This document shows, one piece after another, positions 8,470-17,320 of a DNA stretch of 64,000 nucleotides. How positions within the stretch are numbered: position 1 is the stretch's first letter; each line of letters begins with the position of its first letter. Origin of the DNA: Opitutus terrae PB90-1 (GTDB taxonomy: Bacteria; Verrucomicrobiota; Verrucomicrobiia; Opitutales; Opitutaceae); assembly GCF_000019965.1 (NCBI RefSeq), contig NC_010571.1, positions 4,907,001 through 4,971,000 of the forward strand, read 5' to 3'. The notes under the pieces were generated by a model. The model ran no database searches, had not been told where the DNA came from, and saw only the letters and a program-made list of their open reading frames with translations. Both the position numbers and the translations under genes were made by a program.

Positions 8470-9774
8470 TCATCGGTGCGCCACCGGCTCGCCCGCCGCG
8501 GCCACTGTGCGCCGCTGATCCAGCAGCTTGATGCCACGGAGCACGCCGAGCGCCGCCGCGAGTTGCCGGTCTTCGATCGGCGTGAAGCCGAACCGAGCTT
8601 TGAACTCGGCCGGATCCGTCACGTCCGGCCGCGTGCGCTGCACGCGCAGCTTGCTGTCCTCCTCCGGCGACAGCACCAGCTCCACGTGCGGCGCGATGCC
8701 TTTCTCGTGAATGCTGATGCCGTTCGGCGTGAAGTAGCGCGCGGTGGTCAGCCGCAGGCCCTCGCCGTCGTTGAGCTTGAAGATCGATTGCACGGAGCCC
8801 TTGCCGAACGACCGCTCGCCGAGCACGACTGCACGGCCCGTGTCCTTCAAGGCCCCAGTCACCACCTCGGCTGCGCTGGCGGTGCCGGCGTTGATGAGCA
8901 CAACGACCGGCAGGTCCAGCGGTTCGCCGTCGACTTCCGCGTGAAAGCTCTCCGAGTCGATCGCCTTGCGGCCGCGCGTGTAGACGATCAACTCGCCTCG
9001 CCGGAAAAACGGCTCGGCCACGGCAACCGCGGCATCGAGCAGTCCACCGGGATTGTTGCGCAAGTCGATCACCAGGCTGTCAACGCCCTCCTGCAGCAGC
9101 GTGTCCAACGCCCGGCCAAACTCCTCGCCGGTGCGCTCGGAAAAATCGGTGATCAGGATGTAGCCCGTGTGATCGGCGAGCACCTGCGGCGCGCGCACGC
9201 TCTCGAGTTGGATCAGCTCACGCGTGAGCGTGTGTCGGAACCGCTGGCCCGTGCTCGCGCGCAACAGCTCGATCGTCACCTGCGTGCCGGGTTTGCCCCG
9301 CAGGTTCTCGATCACGCCCTCCATCGGCGACTCCTTGTCCAGCCCCTTGCCGTCAACACTCAGAATCTCGTCGCCGCGCTGGACGCCCGCGCGCTCGCTC
9401 GGTGAGTTCGCGATCGGCGCGATGACGAGTACGTGACCTTTGCGCAGTTCGACCTGGATGCCGATGCCGCTGAAGTCGCCGGTCAGCTGTTCCTCCAGCT
9501 CGTCGAAATCGCCCGGCTCCAAGAATTCCGAATGTGGGTCGAGCGACTCGACCATGCCGTGCACCGCCTGTTTCGCCAGCTGACGGTAGCCCGCGCGGCC
9601 CGCGTCGACATAGTTTTCATTCACCATCCGGAGGACGTCGCGCACATAGTCGGTGGAGCGGTTGAGCTCGCGATTAGGCCACCAGCTCCACGCAAGTGAA
9701 AGCCGGGCCGCCGTCACCGTGAGCGCAAAGCCCAACGCGACGCCCACCGCGAGCACGAGGATCCGTCTAAACAT
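8470..9774 (-). CDS. S41 C-terminal processing peptidase (CtpA/Prc type)
   Basis: 434 residues from ATG at 9774, where a signal anchor begins (MFRRILVLAVGVALGFAL). An N-terminal helical region with ESLDPHSEFLEP is followed by a PDZ domain at about residues 90-180 (GIGIQVELRKGHVLVIAPI, then GVQRGDEILSVDG). The S41 catalytic domain follows. Ser in NAGTASAAEVV and Lys in FGKGSVQS form the expected Ser-Lys dyad. These periplasmic proteases trim C-termini of envelope proteins. The region past about residue 390 is a short helical tail. The target here is unknown. Confidence 0.93.
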   Translation of the reverse strand: MFRRILVLAVGVALGFALTVTAARLSLAWSWWPNRELNRSTDYVRDVLRMVNENYVDAGRAGYRQLAKQAVHGMVESLDPHSEFLEPGDFDELEEQLTGDFSGIGIQVELRKGHVLVIAPIANSPSERAGVQRGDEILSVDGKGLDKESPMEGVIENLRGKPGTQVTIELLRASTGQRFRHTLTRELIQLESVRAPQVLADHTGYILITDFSERTGEEFGRALDTLLQEGVDSLVIDLRNNPGGLLDAAVAVAEPFFRRGELIVYTRGRKAIDSESFHAEVDGEPLDLPVVVLINAGTASAAEVVTGALKDTGRAVVLGERSFGKGSVQSIFKLNDGEGLRLTTARYFTPNGISIHEKGIAPHVELVLSPEEDSKLRVQRTRPDVTDPAEFKARFGFTPIEDRQLAAALGVLRGIKLLDQRRTVAAAGEPVAHR

Positions 9775-9860
9775 GGCCGCGACTGTGGGCAGCCAACGTG
9801 GCTTTGTAAATGGGTTCGTCAGCCCCGCCGTCGAACGCCGCAATTACCGCCCATCGTCGT

Positions 9861-9971
9861 CGTTCTCGTTCTCCTTCCCGTTCTCGTTCTCGTTTTCATT
9901 GTCTGAATCCCGGGAGCACGAGAACGATTACGAGAACGAGAACGATCATGAGGGGAGAGAAAGAGAACGAC
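9861..9971. repeat. Facing 6-bp tandem arrays (CGTTCT / AGAACG)
   Basis: 9861-9898 is built of cgttct, cgttct, ccttcc, cgttct, cgttct, cgtttt. 9915-9971 is the inverted partner, built of acgaga/gaacga words. The whole could fold as one long imperfect hairpin. It sits in the spacer between the S41 protease and the divergent methyltransferase gene, so promoters of both must lie beside it. Confidence 0.85.
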
Positions 9972-10039
9972 ATGGGCGCGCTCACCGCCGGCCTATTTCT
10001 CTTGTGCGTTTTGCGCCTTTTTGCGGCATGTTCCGTTTC

Positions 10040-11014
10040 ATGTCCGCTCCGACCGAACCTTCGGCTGAGTTTCTCGCCCTCTTCCGCGCGCAGGCGGATG
10101 CCGACGAGCGGATGGACTTCGCCCGGTTCATGGCACTGGCGCTCTACGCGCCGGGTGTCGGCTATTACCGCCGCGGCCAGCCGCGGATCGGGTTCGGCCA
10201 GGGCACGGACTTTTTCACGGCCAGCAGCAGCGGACCGGTCTTTGGCGAACTCGTCGCCTGCGCCTGCGCGGAGTTGCTCGGCGCGGCGGCCGCGCAGGCC
10301 ACGTTCGTCGAAATCGGCAACGAAACCCCGGGCGGCATCCTCGCGGGCGTGCCACATCCGTTCGCCGGCGTGCGCACGCTCCCGTTGGGTGAACCGATCG
10401 AGCTGAGCGGAGCGTGCGTCGTGTTCTCGAACGAGCTGTTCGACGCGCAACCGTTTCGGCGGTTCGCCTTCCGTGACGGGGCGTGGCGCGAACTCGGCGT
10501 CGCCTTTCGCGGCGGCCGACTCGTCGAAACGGAATTGGAAACCGCCCCGCCGGACGAACTCCCCACGCTCGCACCCGAAGGCTACGTGATCGACGCGCCG
10601 ATCGCCGCCGCCGCGCTCGCGGGCCAAATCGCCGCGCAGCCGTGGACGGGATTGTTCGTCGCTTTCGATTACGGCAAATCGTGGCGTGAGCTCACCGAGG
10701 CATGCCCGGCCGGCACCGCCCGCGCTTACCACGCCCACCAGCAAAGCAACGATCTGCTCGCCCGTCCCGGGGAGCAGGACCTCACGTGTCACGTGTGCTG
10801 GGACTGGATCGCGGCGGCGCTGACGAAGCACGGCTTCGCGGCGCCCGCGCTCGATTCCCAGGAGGCGTTCCTGATCCGGCACGCGCAATCCGCGATCGCC
10901 GCGATTTCCACCAGCGAAGCCGCCCACTACAGCCGCAAGAAGCTGTCGCTGCTGCAGCTGCTGCATCCCAGCCACCTCGGGCAGAAGTTTCAGGTGCTGC
11001 ACGCGCGGCGATGA
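10040..11014 (+). CDS. SAM-dependent methyltransferase, MidA/NDUFAF7-like
   Basis: 324 residues from ATG at 10040 (MSAPTEPS); ATG at 10028 would add four residues. The N-terminal MDFARFMALALYAPGVGYY and the FGQGTDFFTASSSGPVFGELVA block match the COG1565 family. In those proteins this region precedes a Rossmann fold that binds SAM. FVEIGNETPGGIL stands where the usual EIGAGxG SAM loop is found; NETPGG is not canonical, so catalytic activity is uncertain. FSNELFDAQPFRRF is the family's conserved NEL(F/L)DA segment. In mitochondria the family dimethylates an arginine of complex I; the bacterial substrate is unknown. Confidence 0.8.
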   Translation: MSAPTEPSAEFLALFRAQADADERMDFARFMALALYAPGVGYYRRGQPRIGFGQGTDFFTASSSGPVFGELVACACAELLGAAAAQATFVEIGNETPGGILAGVPHPFAGVRTLPLGEPIELSGACVVFSNELFDAQPFRRFAFRDGAWRELGVAFRGGRLVETELETAPPDELPTLAPEGYVIDAPIAAAALAGQIAAQPWTGLFVAFDYGKSWRELTEACPAGTARAYHAHQQSNDLLARPGEQDLTCHVCWDWIAAALTKHGFAAPALDSQEAFLIRHAQSAIAAISTSEAAHYSRKKLSLLQLLHPSHLGQKFQVLHARR

Positions 11015-11047
11015 GGAGAGAATATCGCTCCGGGGCGCCTGCCCGGT

Positions 11048-11098
11048 TGTAGCCGAGGTCGCCGACCTCGGCAGCCGGGCTCACCGAGCCCGGCTACA
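11048..11098. repeat. REP-like double palindrome
   Basis: TAGCCGAGGTCGCCGACCTCGGC is one hairpin and AGCCGGGCTCACCGAGCCCGGCT is the next, bounded by TGTAGCC and GGCTACA. A relative with TGTAGCCGGACTCGG and GGCTAC ends lies at 53322-53372. Confidence 0.75.
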
Positions 11099-11227
11099 AT
11101 GACACGGCAGGTCAGGACCGCCTCGTCCGTCGGTCACAGCGTTCCCCGTCCGCCACCTCTGAGAAATCACTTGCTTCGCCTCTGCGCCGGCCTTTACTCC
11201 CGACCCTTTAACTAAACCGACACCATC

Positions 11228-11458
11228 ATGGCTAGAATCTGTGCAATCACCGGTCGCCGGCCCGTCAAGGGCTCGATCATCAACCGCAAAGGTCAGTCGA
11301 AGAAGAGCGGCGGCATCGGCACGCACGTGACCACCATCACGAAGCGCAAGTTTCGGCCGAACCTCCAGCGCATCCGCGTGAAGCTGCCGAACGGCGGCAC
11401 CAAGCGCATGTTGGTGTCCGTCAAGGCCCTGAAGGCCGGTCTGGTCGAAAAGGCCTGA
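11228..11458 (+). CDS. rpmB: 50S ribosomal protein L28
   Basis: 76 residues, the usual length for L28. The ICAITGRRP start, NRKGQSKKSGGIGTH and the KRKFRPNLQRI(R)VKL block are standard. The protein binds 23S rRNA in the large subunit. It is usually paired with rpmG, which is not next to it here. It is followed by a strong terminator, so it is a single-gene transcript. Confidence 0.97.
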   Translation: MARICAITGRRPVKGSIINRKGQSKKSGGIGTHVTTITKRKFRPNLQRIRVKLPNGGTKRMLVSVKALKAGLVEKA

Positions 11459-11481
11459 TCGTTCTCCTCCCCCTCTCTTTC

Positions 11482-11512
11482 GGCCCGCGAGTCCACTCGC
11501 GGGCCTTTTTTT
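11482..11512 (+). terminator. Rho-independent terminator of rpmB
   Basis: GGCCCGCGAG, a 4-base loop, then CTCGCGGGCC, followed by seven T. It begins 24 bases after the rpmB stop. Confidence 0.95.
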
Positions 11513-11546
11513 GCCCGCGTGACGGGAATTGGCTTCTCGCCATCGA

Positions 11547-13367
11547 ATGGAGTTGCCATACCAGCGCTCACGCATGGCTGCCCCCGCCCCGCCTGCCCCG
11601 GCCGCGCTCCCGATCGCTGCGAAAGTAGACGGTGAGATGACGCGGCTTTTGTATCGATCCGCGGGTTTCGGGCTGTTTTCCAACTTCATTCTCGCCGCGA
11701 TTCTCGTCGTCGGCACGAGCCGATCGCTGTCCTGGTCGCTCCACATTCCCTGGCTGGCGGCCATTGTGCTCGTTTCCGGTGCGCGGCTGCGGCTCAACCT
11801 CCGGTTTCGCCGCGAGCAACCAAGACTCGAAACGCTGCCCCGCTGGCGCCGTGCGTTCGTCGTCGGCGTCATCGCGTCGGGGATCGTCTGGGGTATTGCC
11901 GGCTGGGTGTATTTCGGCGCCAGCGACAGCACCGGCCGCCTCCTGCTGGCGATGATTCTCATGGGGCTCAATGCCGGCGCCGCGCGTTCGCTGGCTTCGG
12001 TGCCCGCTTCCTACCGGCTCTACGTGCTCACCACGCTCGGACCGATTCTCCTGCGGTTCGCCACGTGGCCCGACGGCGGCTGGACCCTCGCGCTCATCAC
12101 CATCACCTACGCTTTGTTTCTCATCAACACGATGCGGCTGCACCACGGCGACCTCCGGCGACTCTGGCAGCTCATCTTCGAGAACGAGGAATTGGTCGGC
12201 ACCTTGAGCCAGGCGAAGGAGCGCGCCGACGCGGCGAACCGCGCGAAGAGCGATTTTCTCGCCACGATGAGCCACGAGATCCGCACGCCGATGAACGGCA
12301 TCATGGGCATGCTGCAGGTGCTGCACGGCTCGTCGCTCACGGTGGAGCAGCGCGCCCAGGTCGAGATCGCCGGCAACTCCGCCGAGAGCCTGATGCGGCT
12401 GCTCAACGACATTCTCGATTTCTCCAAAATCGAGAGCGGCAAGCTCGAGTTCGAATCCGTTTCCTTCGACCTGAAGGCCGCGCTCCACGACGTCGTGTCG
12501 CTGCTGCGCCCCCGCGCCGCCGAGAAAGGCCTCGCGCTCGAGCTGCACCTGCCGGACAACCTGCCCGATCACGTGATCGGCGATTCGGTGCGGCTGAAAC
12601 AGGTGCTCCTCAATCTGACCGGCAACGCCATCAAGTTCACCGAGCAGGGCGAAGTGGCCCTCCGGGTCCGGGTCAGCCAGCGCGACACCACGTCGGCGCG
12701 GGTGGGATTCAGTGTGCGCGACACCGGGATCGGCATGGACGACGCCACGCGGCAAAAGCTGTTTCAGCTGTTCAGCCAGGGAGACAGCTCGATGAACCGG
12801 CGTTTCGGCGGCACGGGGCTCGGACTCGCGATCTCACAGCGATTGGCGGAGCACATGGGCGGAAAGATCGAAGTGCGCAGCAGCCCGGGCCAAGGCGCCG
12901 AATTCTCCTTCGAGCTTAGCTTCGCCACCGACGACGCGAGGCCGCCGCGGCACGTCACCCCGCCGGTATTCCACCGGCCCGTCGCCGGACGACTGCTCGT
13001 GGTGGAAGACGATCGCATCAATCAGCAAGTGATCCATCTGCTGCTGGCGAAGCTCGGGCTCGAGAGCGTGATTCTCAGCGACGGCGCCGCCGCCGTCGCC
13101 GCTGCCGCGCAGGAAAACTGGGACGCCGTCATCATGGACTGCCAGTTGCCGGGCATGGACGGATTCGAGGCGACGCGGCAGATCCGCCGCAAGCTGGCGG
13201 GTCGGCCGCTGCCGATCATCGCGCTCACCGCCAACGCCCGACCGGAGGATCGCGCCGCGTGCGTCGCGGCCGGGATGGACGACTTTCTCACCAAGCCCGT
13301 ACGGCAGGACGAGTTGCGTGCCTGTTTGGGGAAGTGGCTGCAACGGCCGGCGGCGGAGTCGCGATAA
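11547..13367 (+). CDS. Membrane-bound hybrid sensor histidine kinase with receiver domain
   Basis: 606 residues from ATG at 11547. ATG at 11574 (MAAPAPPAP) and TTG at 11529 are alternatives, and none has a clear ribosome site. Several hydrophobic helices fill residues about 30-190, with no periplasmic sensor domain. A coiled linker leads to the HisKA domain with the phosphorylated His in [13 protein letters not shown], then HATPase_c ([26 protein letters not shown]). The C-terminal receiver has acidic VVEDD, phospho-acceptor Asp in [12 protein letters not shown], and the KP pair in FLTKPVRQ. No output regulator is adjacent. The signal is unknown. Confidence 0.92.
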   Translation: MELPYQRSRMAAPAPPAPAALPIAAKVDGEMTRLLYRSAGFGLFSNFILAAILVVGTSRSLSWSLHIPWLAAIVLVSGARLRLNLRFRREQPRLETLPRWRRAFVVGVIASGIVWGIAGWVYFGASDSTGRLLLAMILMGLNAGAARSLASVPASYRLYVLTTLGPILLRFATWPDGGWTLALITITYALFLINTMRLHHGDLRRLWQLIFENEELVGTLSQAKERADAANRAKSDFLATMSHEIRTPMNGIMGMLQVLHGSSLTVEQRAQVEIAGNSAESLMRLLNDILDFSKIESGKLEFESVSFDLKAALHDVVSLLRPRAAEKGLALELHLPDNLPDHVIGDSVRLKQVLLNLTGNAIKFTEQGEVALRVRVSQRDTTSARVGFSVRDTGIGMDDATRQKLFQLFSQGDSSMNRRFGGTGLGLAISQRLAEHMGGKIEVRSSPGQGAEFSFELSFATDDARPPRHVTPPVFHRPVAGRLLVVEDDRINQQVIHLLLAKLGLESVILSDGAAAVAAAAQENWDAVIMDCQLPGMDGFEATRQIRRKLAGRPLPIIALTANARPEDRAACVAAGMDDFLTKPVRQDELRACLGKWLQRPAAESR

Positions 13368-13400
13368 TACCGCCTCGACCATCGCGTCCAGCCGCGATCC

Positions 13401-13526
13401 GTAGGGCTGCCGCTCGCCGGCAGCCGCGGCCGGCGGCGAGCGCCGGCCCTACCCCAGGCAGATTCCCTGCCGTGTAGCCGCGCCGGTTACGACGCGGGCC
13501 GCACGGCAAAGCCGCGCGGCTGCGGA
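13401..13526. repeat. Two different REP-like palindromes side by side
   Basis: 13401-13452 is a short member of the GTAGGGCTGCCG...CCGGCCCTAC family. 13474-13526 starts GTAGCCGCGCCGGTTACG and ends AAAGCCGCGCGGCTGCGG. The second type recurs at 21291-21342 and near 38913-38955. They lie between convergent genes. Confidence 0.8.
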
Positions 13527-13555
13527 ATGAACACCACCCTCGCCGGTGCGTGCCG

Positions 13556-14806
13556 TCAGATCTTCCGGAACACCGCGGCGGCGTTCTGGCCGCCGAAGCC
13601 GAGGTTGTTGCTCAACACGGTCCGCACCGACGCGGGACGCGCCTGATTCGGAACGTAGTCGAGATCACATTCGGGATCGGGATTCGCCAGATTGATTGTA
13701 GGCGGCAGCGTGCCGGTCTCAATGATCTTCGCGCAGATCACCGACTCGATTCCGCCCGCCGCGCCGAGCAGGTGTCCGGTCATCGACTTGGTCGAACTCA
13801 CCGCCAGCTTTCGCGCGTGTTCGCCGAAGATTTGCTTGATCGCCAGCGTTTCGAACCGGTCGTTGTAAGGCGTGCTGGTGCCGTGCGCATTGATGTAGTC
13901 GACGCTCTCCGGTGCCGCGCCGGCGCTCGCCAGGGCGCGCTTCATCGCCATCGAGAGCCCCTTGCCCTCGGGATCCGGTTGCGTGATGTGGTGGGCGTCG
14001 CAGGTCGCGGCGTACCCCGCCAGCTCGCAATAGATCTTCGCGCCCCGCGCGCGGGCATGCGCCAGCGACTCCAGCACGAGAATACCCGCGCCCTCGCCCA
14101 TCACGAACCCGTCGCGGTCGCGGTCGAACGGCCGGCTCGCCGTCTCCGGTGAGTCGTTGCGCGTGCTCATCGCTTTCATCGCGCAGAAGCTGGCGTAAGC
14201 GAAAGGCGTGATCGACGCCTCGCTGCCGCCGGCGATCATCACGTCGGCATCGCCGCGCCGAATCATGTGCGCCGCCTCGCCAATCGCGTGCGTGCCCGTG
14301 GCGCAGGCCGACACGACGCCGAAATTCGGTCCGCGCGCGCCCAGCTCGATCGCCACGAGCCCGGAGCAGATGTTGCCGATCAGCGAGGGGATGGTGAACG
14401 CCGACACCTTGCGCGGCCCACGCTCGGCCAGCACGCGCAGCTGCGATTCGTAAGTGTTCATCCCGCCGATGCCGGAGCCGATCACTACGCCGACGCGATC
14501 GAGGTCCTCGCGCGCAGGGTCGAGCGCGGCATCACGGACCGCCTGCAGCGCGGCCACAAAGCCGAAATGCGTGTAGCGATCGTTGCGCCGCGCCTCCTTC
14601 GGGTCCATGTGCTGCGCCGCGTCCCAGTCGCGGACCTCCGCGCCGATCTGGCAGGCGAAATCCGTGGGATCGAACGCGGTGACGCGGTGCACACCCGGCC
14701 GCCCAGCCACCAGCCCGGCCCAGAACGAGGCGACCTCGTGTCCGAGCCCGTGGATGGCACCCAAGCCGGTGATCACGACGCGACGGGAATCAGGGGATGT
14801 ATCCAT
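13556..14806 (-). CDS. fabF: 3-oxoacyl-[acyl-carrier-protein] synthase II
   Basis: 416 residues, normal for KAS II. It elongates acyl-ACP with malonyl-ACP in type II fatty-acid synthesis. The catalytic triad is visible: Cys in VVSACATGTHAIGEA, His in NAHGTSTPYND, and His in SSTKSMTGHLLGAAGG. The glycine-rich tail SNNLGFGGQNAA is intact. It lies downstream of acpP and fabG in the same direction, but a strong terminator hairpin (14834-14881) separates it from acpP. Confidence 0.96.
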   Translation of the reverse strand: MDTSPDSRRVVITGLGAIHGLGHEVASFWAGLVAGRPGVHRVTAFDPTDFACQIGAEVRDWDAAQHMDPKEARRNDRYTHFGFVAALQAVRDAALDPAREDLDRVGVVIGSGIGGMNTYESQLRVLAERGPRKVSAFTIPSLIGNICSGLVAIELGARGPNFGVVSACATGTHAIGEAAHMIRRGDADVMIAGGSEASITPFAYASFCAMKAMSTRNDSPETASRPFDRDRDGFVMGEGAGILVLESLAHARARGAKIYCELAGYAATCDAHHITQPDPEGKGLSMAMKRALASAGAAPESVDYINAHGTSTPYNDRFETLAIKQIFGEHARKLAVSSTKSMTGHLLGAAGGIESVICAKIIETGTLPPTINLANPDPECDLDYVPNQARPASVRTVLSNNLGFGGQNAAAVFRKI

Positions 14807-14833
14807 GGTTCAGCGTGGAAAATCTGGGCCAAC

Positions 14834-14881
14834 AAAAAGGCGCCCTGCCACAGATTTCCGCGAGGAAATGGGCAGGACGCC
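14834..14881 (-). terminator. Intrinsic terminator or attenuator between acpP and fabF
   Basis: On the minus-strand RNA, GGCGTCCTGCC pairs with GGCAGGGCGCC (11 pairs, one G-U). An inner ATTTCC/GGAAAT stem follows, and UUUUUG comes directly after the outer stem. It starts 22 bases past the acpP stop and ends 28 bases before the fabF start. Confidence 0.9.
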
Positions 14882-14902
14882 GAAAATCAATTCGCGCTGG
14901 GA

Positions 14903-15166
14903 TCAGGCCTGACCGGCTTTGGCTTTGATGTAGTCGGTGACCTGGCCGACGGTCTGCAGCTTCTCGGCGTCAGCCTCGGGAATCTCACCCTTGATCTCGT
15001 CCTTGAATTCTTCTTCGAAAGCCATGATCAGCTCGACCGTGTCGAGTGAATCGGCGCCAAGGTCGTCGAGAAAAGAAGCGGTCGGCGTCACCTGCTCTTC
15101 ATTCACGTTGAGCTGGTTGACGATGATCTCTTTGACGCGTTGTTCGATGGTTTTTTGATCGGCCAT
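14903..15166 (-). CDS. acpP: Acyl carrier protein
   Basis: 87 residues, acidic. The phosphopantetheine Ser is in [19 protein letters not shown]. It carries growing acyl chains for FabG and FabF, whose genes flank it. The order fabG-acpP-fabF is a conserved fatty-acid gene order. The terminator just downstream would favour ACP over FabF, which fits the large amounts of ACP a cell needs (inference). Confidence 0.97.
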   Translation of the reverse strand: MADQKTIEQRVKEIIVNQLNVNEEQVTPTASFLDDLGADSLDTVELIMAFEEEFKDEIKGEIPEADAEKLQTVGQVTDYIKAKAGQA

Positions 15167-15205
15167 GTTCGGTAAAAGTGAAAGGACGGGGTGAGTTGCG
15201 AGGCT

Positions 15206-15955
15206 TCACATTGCCATGCCGCCGTCAACGGCAAAAACTTGCCCGGTAACGTATCCCGCCTCTTCTGAACAGAGGTACGCGCAGAGGTTCGCCACGTCGG
15301 CCGCTTCGCCGAATCTTTTCAGCGGCACCGCCTCCAGAATCTTGCCGGCGATCTCCGGATTGTTGACGAAATCCGTGGTCATGTCGGTCTTGATGAACCC
15401 GGGCGCGACGGCGTTCACCGTGACACTCCGGCTGGCGAATTCCCGGGCGAGCGTCTTCGTGAGGCCAATCATGCCGGCCTTGGCCGCGGAGTAGTTGGCC
15501 TGGCCTGCGTTACCCATGATGCCACTCACGGAAGTGATGTTCACGATCCGGCCCCAGCGCGCGCGGGTCATCGGCCGCGCCAGCGCTTTCGTCCAGTGAA
15601 AGCAGCTCGTCAGGTTGGTGCTGATGACGTCGTTCCAGTCGGCGTCGCTCATCCGGAACAGCAGCCCATCGCGGGTGATGCCGGCGTTGTTCACGAGGAT
15701 GTCGATGGTCGGGAATTCCCCGAGGAGCGCTTCCGCCGCCTTCGCGATCGCCGCGCCGTCGGCCACGTCCACCGCCATCGCCTTCGCCTTGCCGCCGGTC
15801 TCGGTGATCGCCGCCGCGGCCGCACCGCAGGAATCGGCGGACTTGGAGACGCAGATCACGGTGACGCCGTGCCGGGCCAGGGTTTCGGCAATGGCCTTGC
15901 CGATCCCGCGACCGGCACCGGTCACGAGCGCAGTGCGAGAATTGAAGGTAAGCAT
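15206..15955 (-). CDS. fabG: 3-oxoacyl-[acyl-carrier-protein] reductase
   Basis: 249 residues, a classical SDR. NADPH loop TGAGRGIGKAIAE, NNAGITRDGLLFRM, catalytic Ser in NITSVSGIMGN, and Tyr/Lys in YSAAKAGMIGLTK. The C-terminal YVTGQVFAVDGGMAM is diagnostic of FabG. It reduces 3-oxoacyl-ACP to 3-hydroxyacyl-ACP. It is first in the fabG-acpP-fabF cluster, with 39 bp to acpP. Confidence 0.96.
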   Translation of the reverse strand: MLTFNSRTALVTGAGRGIGKAIAETLARHGVTVICVSKSADSCGAAAAAITETGGKAKAMAVDVADGAAIAKAAEALLGEFPTIDILVNNAGITRDGLLFRMSDADWNDVISTNLTSCFHWTKALARPMTRARWGRIVNITSVSGIMGNAGQANYSAAKAGMIGLTKTLAREFASRSVTVNAVAPGFIKTDMTTDFVNNPEIAGKILEAVPLKRFGEAADVANLCAYLCSEEAGYVTGQVFAVDGGMAM

Positions 15956-15959
15956 GAGC

Positions 15960-16057
15960 AGATTTTCGATTTGCGATTAGCGACTTCCGATTAGAGCCGA
16001 GCCGCTTGCTCGGCCGCCTGCAATCGAAAATCCCCAATCCAAAATCGAAAATCAATA
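15960..16057. repeat. Facing 7-bp tandem arrays around a small palindrome
   Basis: Left arm: tcgattt, gcgatta, gcgactt, ccgatta. The right arm, read on the opposite strand, is tcgattt, tggattg, gggattt, tcgattg. Between them, GAGCCGCTTGCTC lies within a small GCCGAGCC...GGC palindrome. The element fills the spacer from the fabG start to the stop of the upstream reductase gene and overlaps that stop. Confidence 0.88.
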
Positions 16058-17218
16058 CACGTCCCGCTGGTAGCGCTTCTCCTTTTTCATCTGCTTCACG
16101 TAGTCGATCGCGGCGGCGGGATCCATCCCGCCTTGCTGCGCGACGATATCGTGCAGCGCGACGTCCACGTCCTTCGCCATCCGCTTCGCGTCGCCGCAGA
16201 CGTAGAAATGCGCGCCCTGCTTGATCCACGTCCACAGCTCGGCCGCGTGTTCGCGCATCCGGTCCTGCACATAGATCTTCTGCGCTTGATCGCGCGAAAA
16301 CGCCGATTCGAATCGCACCTGGCCCGCGCGCACGTAGTCAAGCCACTCCTCTTCGTACAGGAAATCGGTCGCGCGACGCTGGTCACCGAAGAACACCCAG
16401 TTGCGCCCCGCGGCGCACGCCGCGACGCGGTCCTGCACAAACGCCCGAAACGGCGCGATGCCCGTGCCCGGCCCGATCATGATCGCATCACGCGACAGAT
16501 CCTCGGGCGGCGCGAAATGCGAGTGCGACACGAAGACCGGCACGGTGGACCCGACCGCCACGCGGTCCGAGAGGTAAGTCGAGCAGACGCCGAGGCGCTT
16601 GCGCTCATTCGTCTCGTAACGCACGACGGCCACCGTCAGGTGCACGTCGGTCGGTGTAACGCGCGGCGACGAAGCGATCGAATACAGCCGCGGCTGCAGC
16701 CGGCGCAGATGATCGACGAATTCCTGCGCCGTCAGCCGGGCGCTGGGAAACTCCTCGATCAGGTCGATGAAGTGTCGCGCCTCCAAAAATCCGGCCAGCA
16801 GCGGTTGCGACTCCGGCGCGAGTAAGCCCGCGAGTTTCGCCTTCTCCGCGGGATCGGTGGCGCGCTCCGCCAGCGCCGCGACGAACTTCCCCGACGGGCC
16901 GGCGAGCGCGAGCCGGTTCATCAGTACGTCCCGCAACGGCAGCGGGTGCGGCGAGCGCAGCATCACCGGCGAAACGAGTTCGTCGCCGTACGCGCCGAGC
17001 GCGCGCAGAATTGCGTCCACCTCCGGCTCCGGATTGGTCGGGTACACGGCGAGCGAATCGCCGGGTTTGTAATGTAGGCCGCTGCCGGCCAGACTCACCA
17101 CGAAATGCCGCGTCTCCTTGGCGGAGCCGGGTTTGGTGAGCAATCGGTTCTCGGTGACGAGCGCCGGAAAAGGTTGGTCTTTCGAATAAGTGGAAGCGGG
17201 GGACGCTACGGTGGACAT
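16052..17218 (-). CDS. CysJ-like NADPH flavin reductase lacking the flavodoxin domain
   Basis: 388 residues from ATG at 17218 (MSTVASPAS). It covers the FAD and NADPH modules of sulfite reductase flavoprotein. FAD contacts are in RLYSIASSP and GVCSTYLSDR, NADPH contacts in IGPGTGIAPFRAFVQDR and YVCGDAKRMAKDV, and the C-terminus is RYQRDVY. The N-terminal FMN/flavodoxin domain of full CysJ is absent, so electrons must pass to a separate flavodoxin or directly to the acceptor. Forms of this size are known for single-module sulfite reductase alpha chains. No cysI or other sulfate genes are nearby, so the partner is open. Confidence 0.82.
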   Translation of the reverse strand: MSTVASPASTYSKDQPFPALVTENRLLTKPGSAKETRHFVVSLAGSGLHYKPGDSLAVYPTNPEPEVDAILRALGAYGDELVSPVMLRSPHPLPLRDVLMNRLALAGPSGKFVAALAERATDPAEKAKLAGLLAPESQPLLAGFLEARHFIDLIEEFPSARLTAQEFVDHLRRLQPRLYSIASSPRVTPTDVHLTVAVVRYETNERKRLGVCSTYLSDRVAVGSTVPVFVSHSHFAPPEDLSRDAIMIGPGTGIAPFRAFVQDRVAACAAGRNWVFFGDQRRATDFLYEEEWLDYVRAGQVRFESAFSRDQAQKIYVQDRMREHAAELWTWIKQGAHFYVCGDAKRMAKDVDVALHDIVAQQGGMDPAAAIDYVKQMKKEKRYQRDVY

Positions 17219-17320
17219 GTGTGCGGGCGACAAGGTATGCAGGCCCGCGGCGGCGCAAGTCCAGCGGACTTTTCGTCAGGCTTGCAGCAGCGGCGGAATT
17301 GCCGCCCACTGTGCTGGTTC

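Noticed and set aside
17105-17320. In-frame N-terminal extension of the RsuA/RluB-type synthase
   Set aside because: It overlaps the divergent reductase gene, is Gly/Arg-rich, and the S4 domain starts right after ATG 17321.
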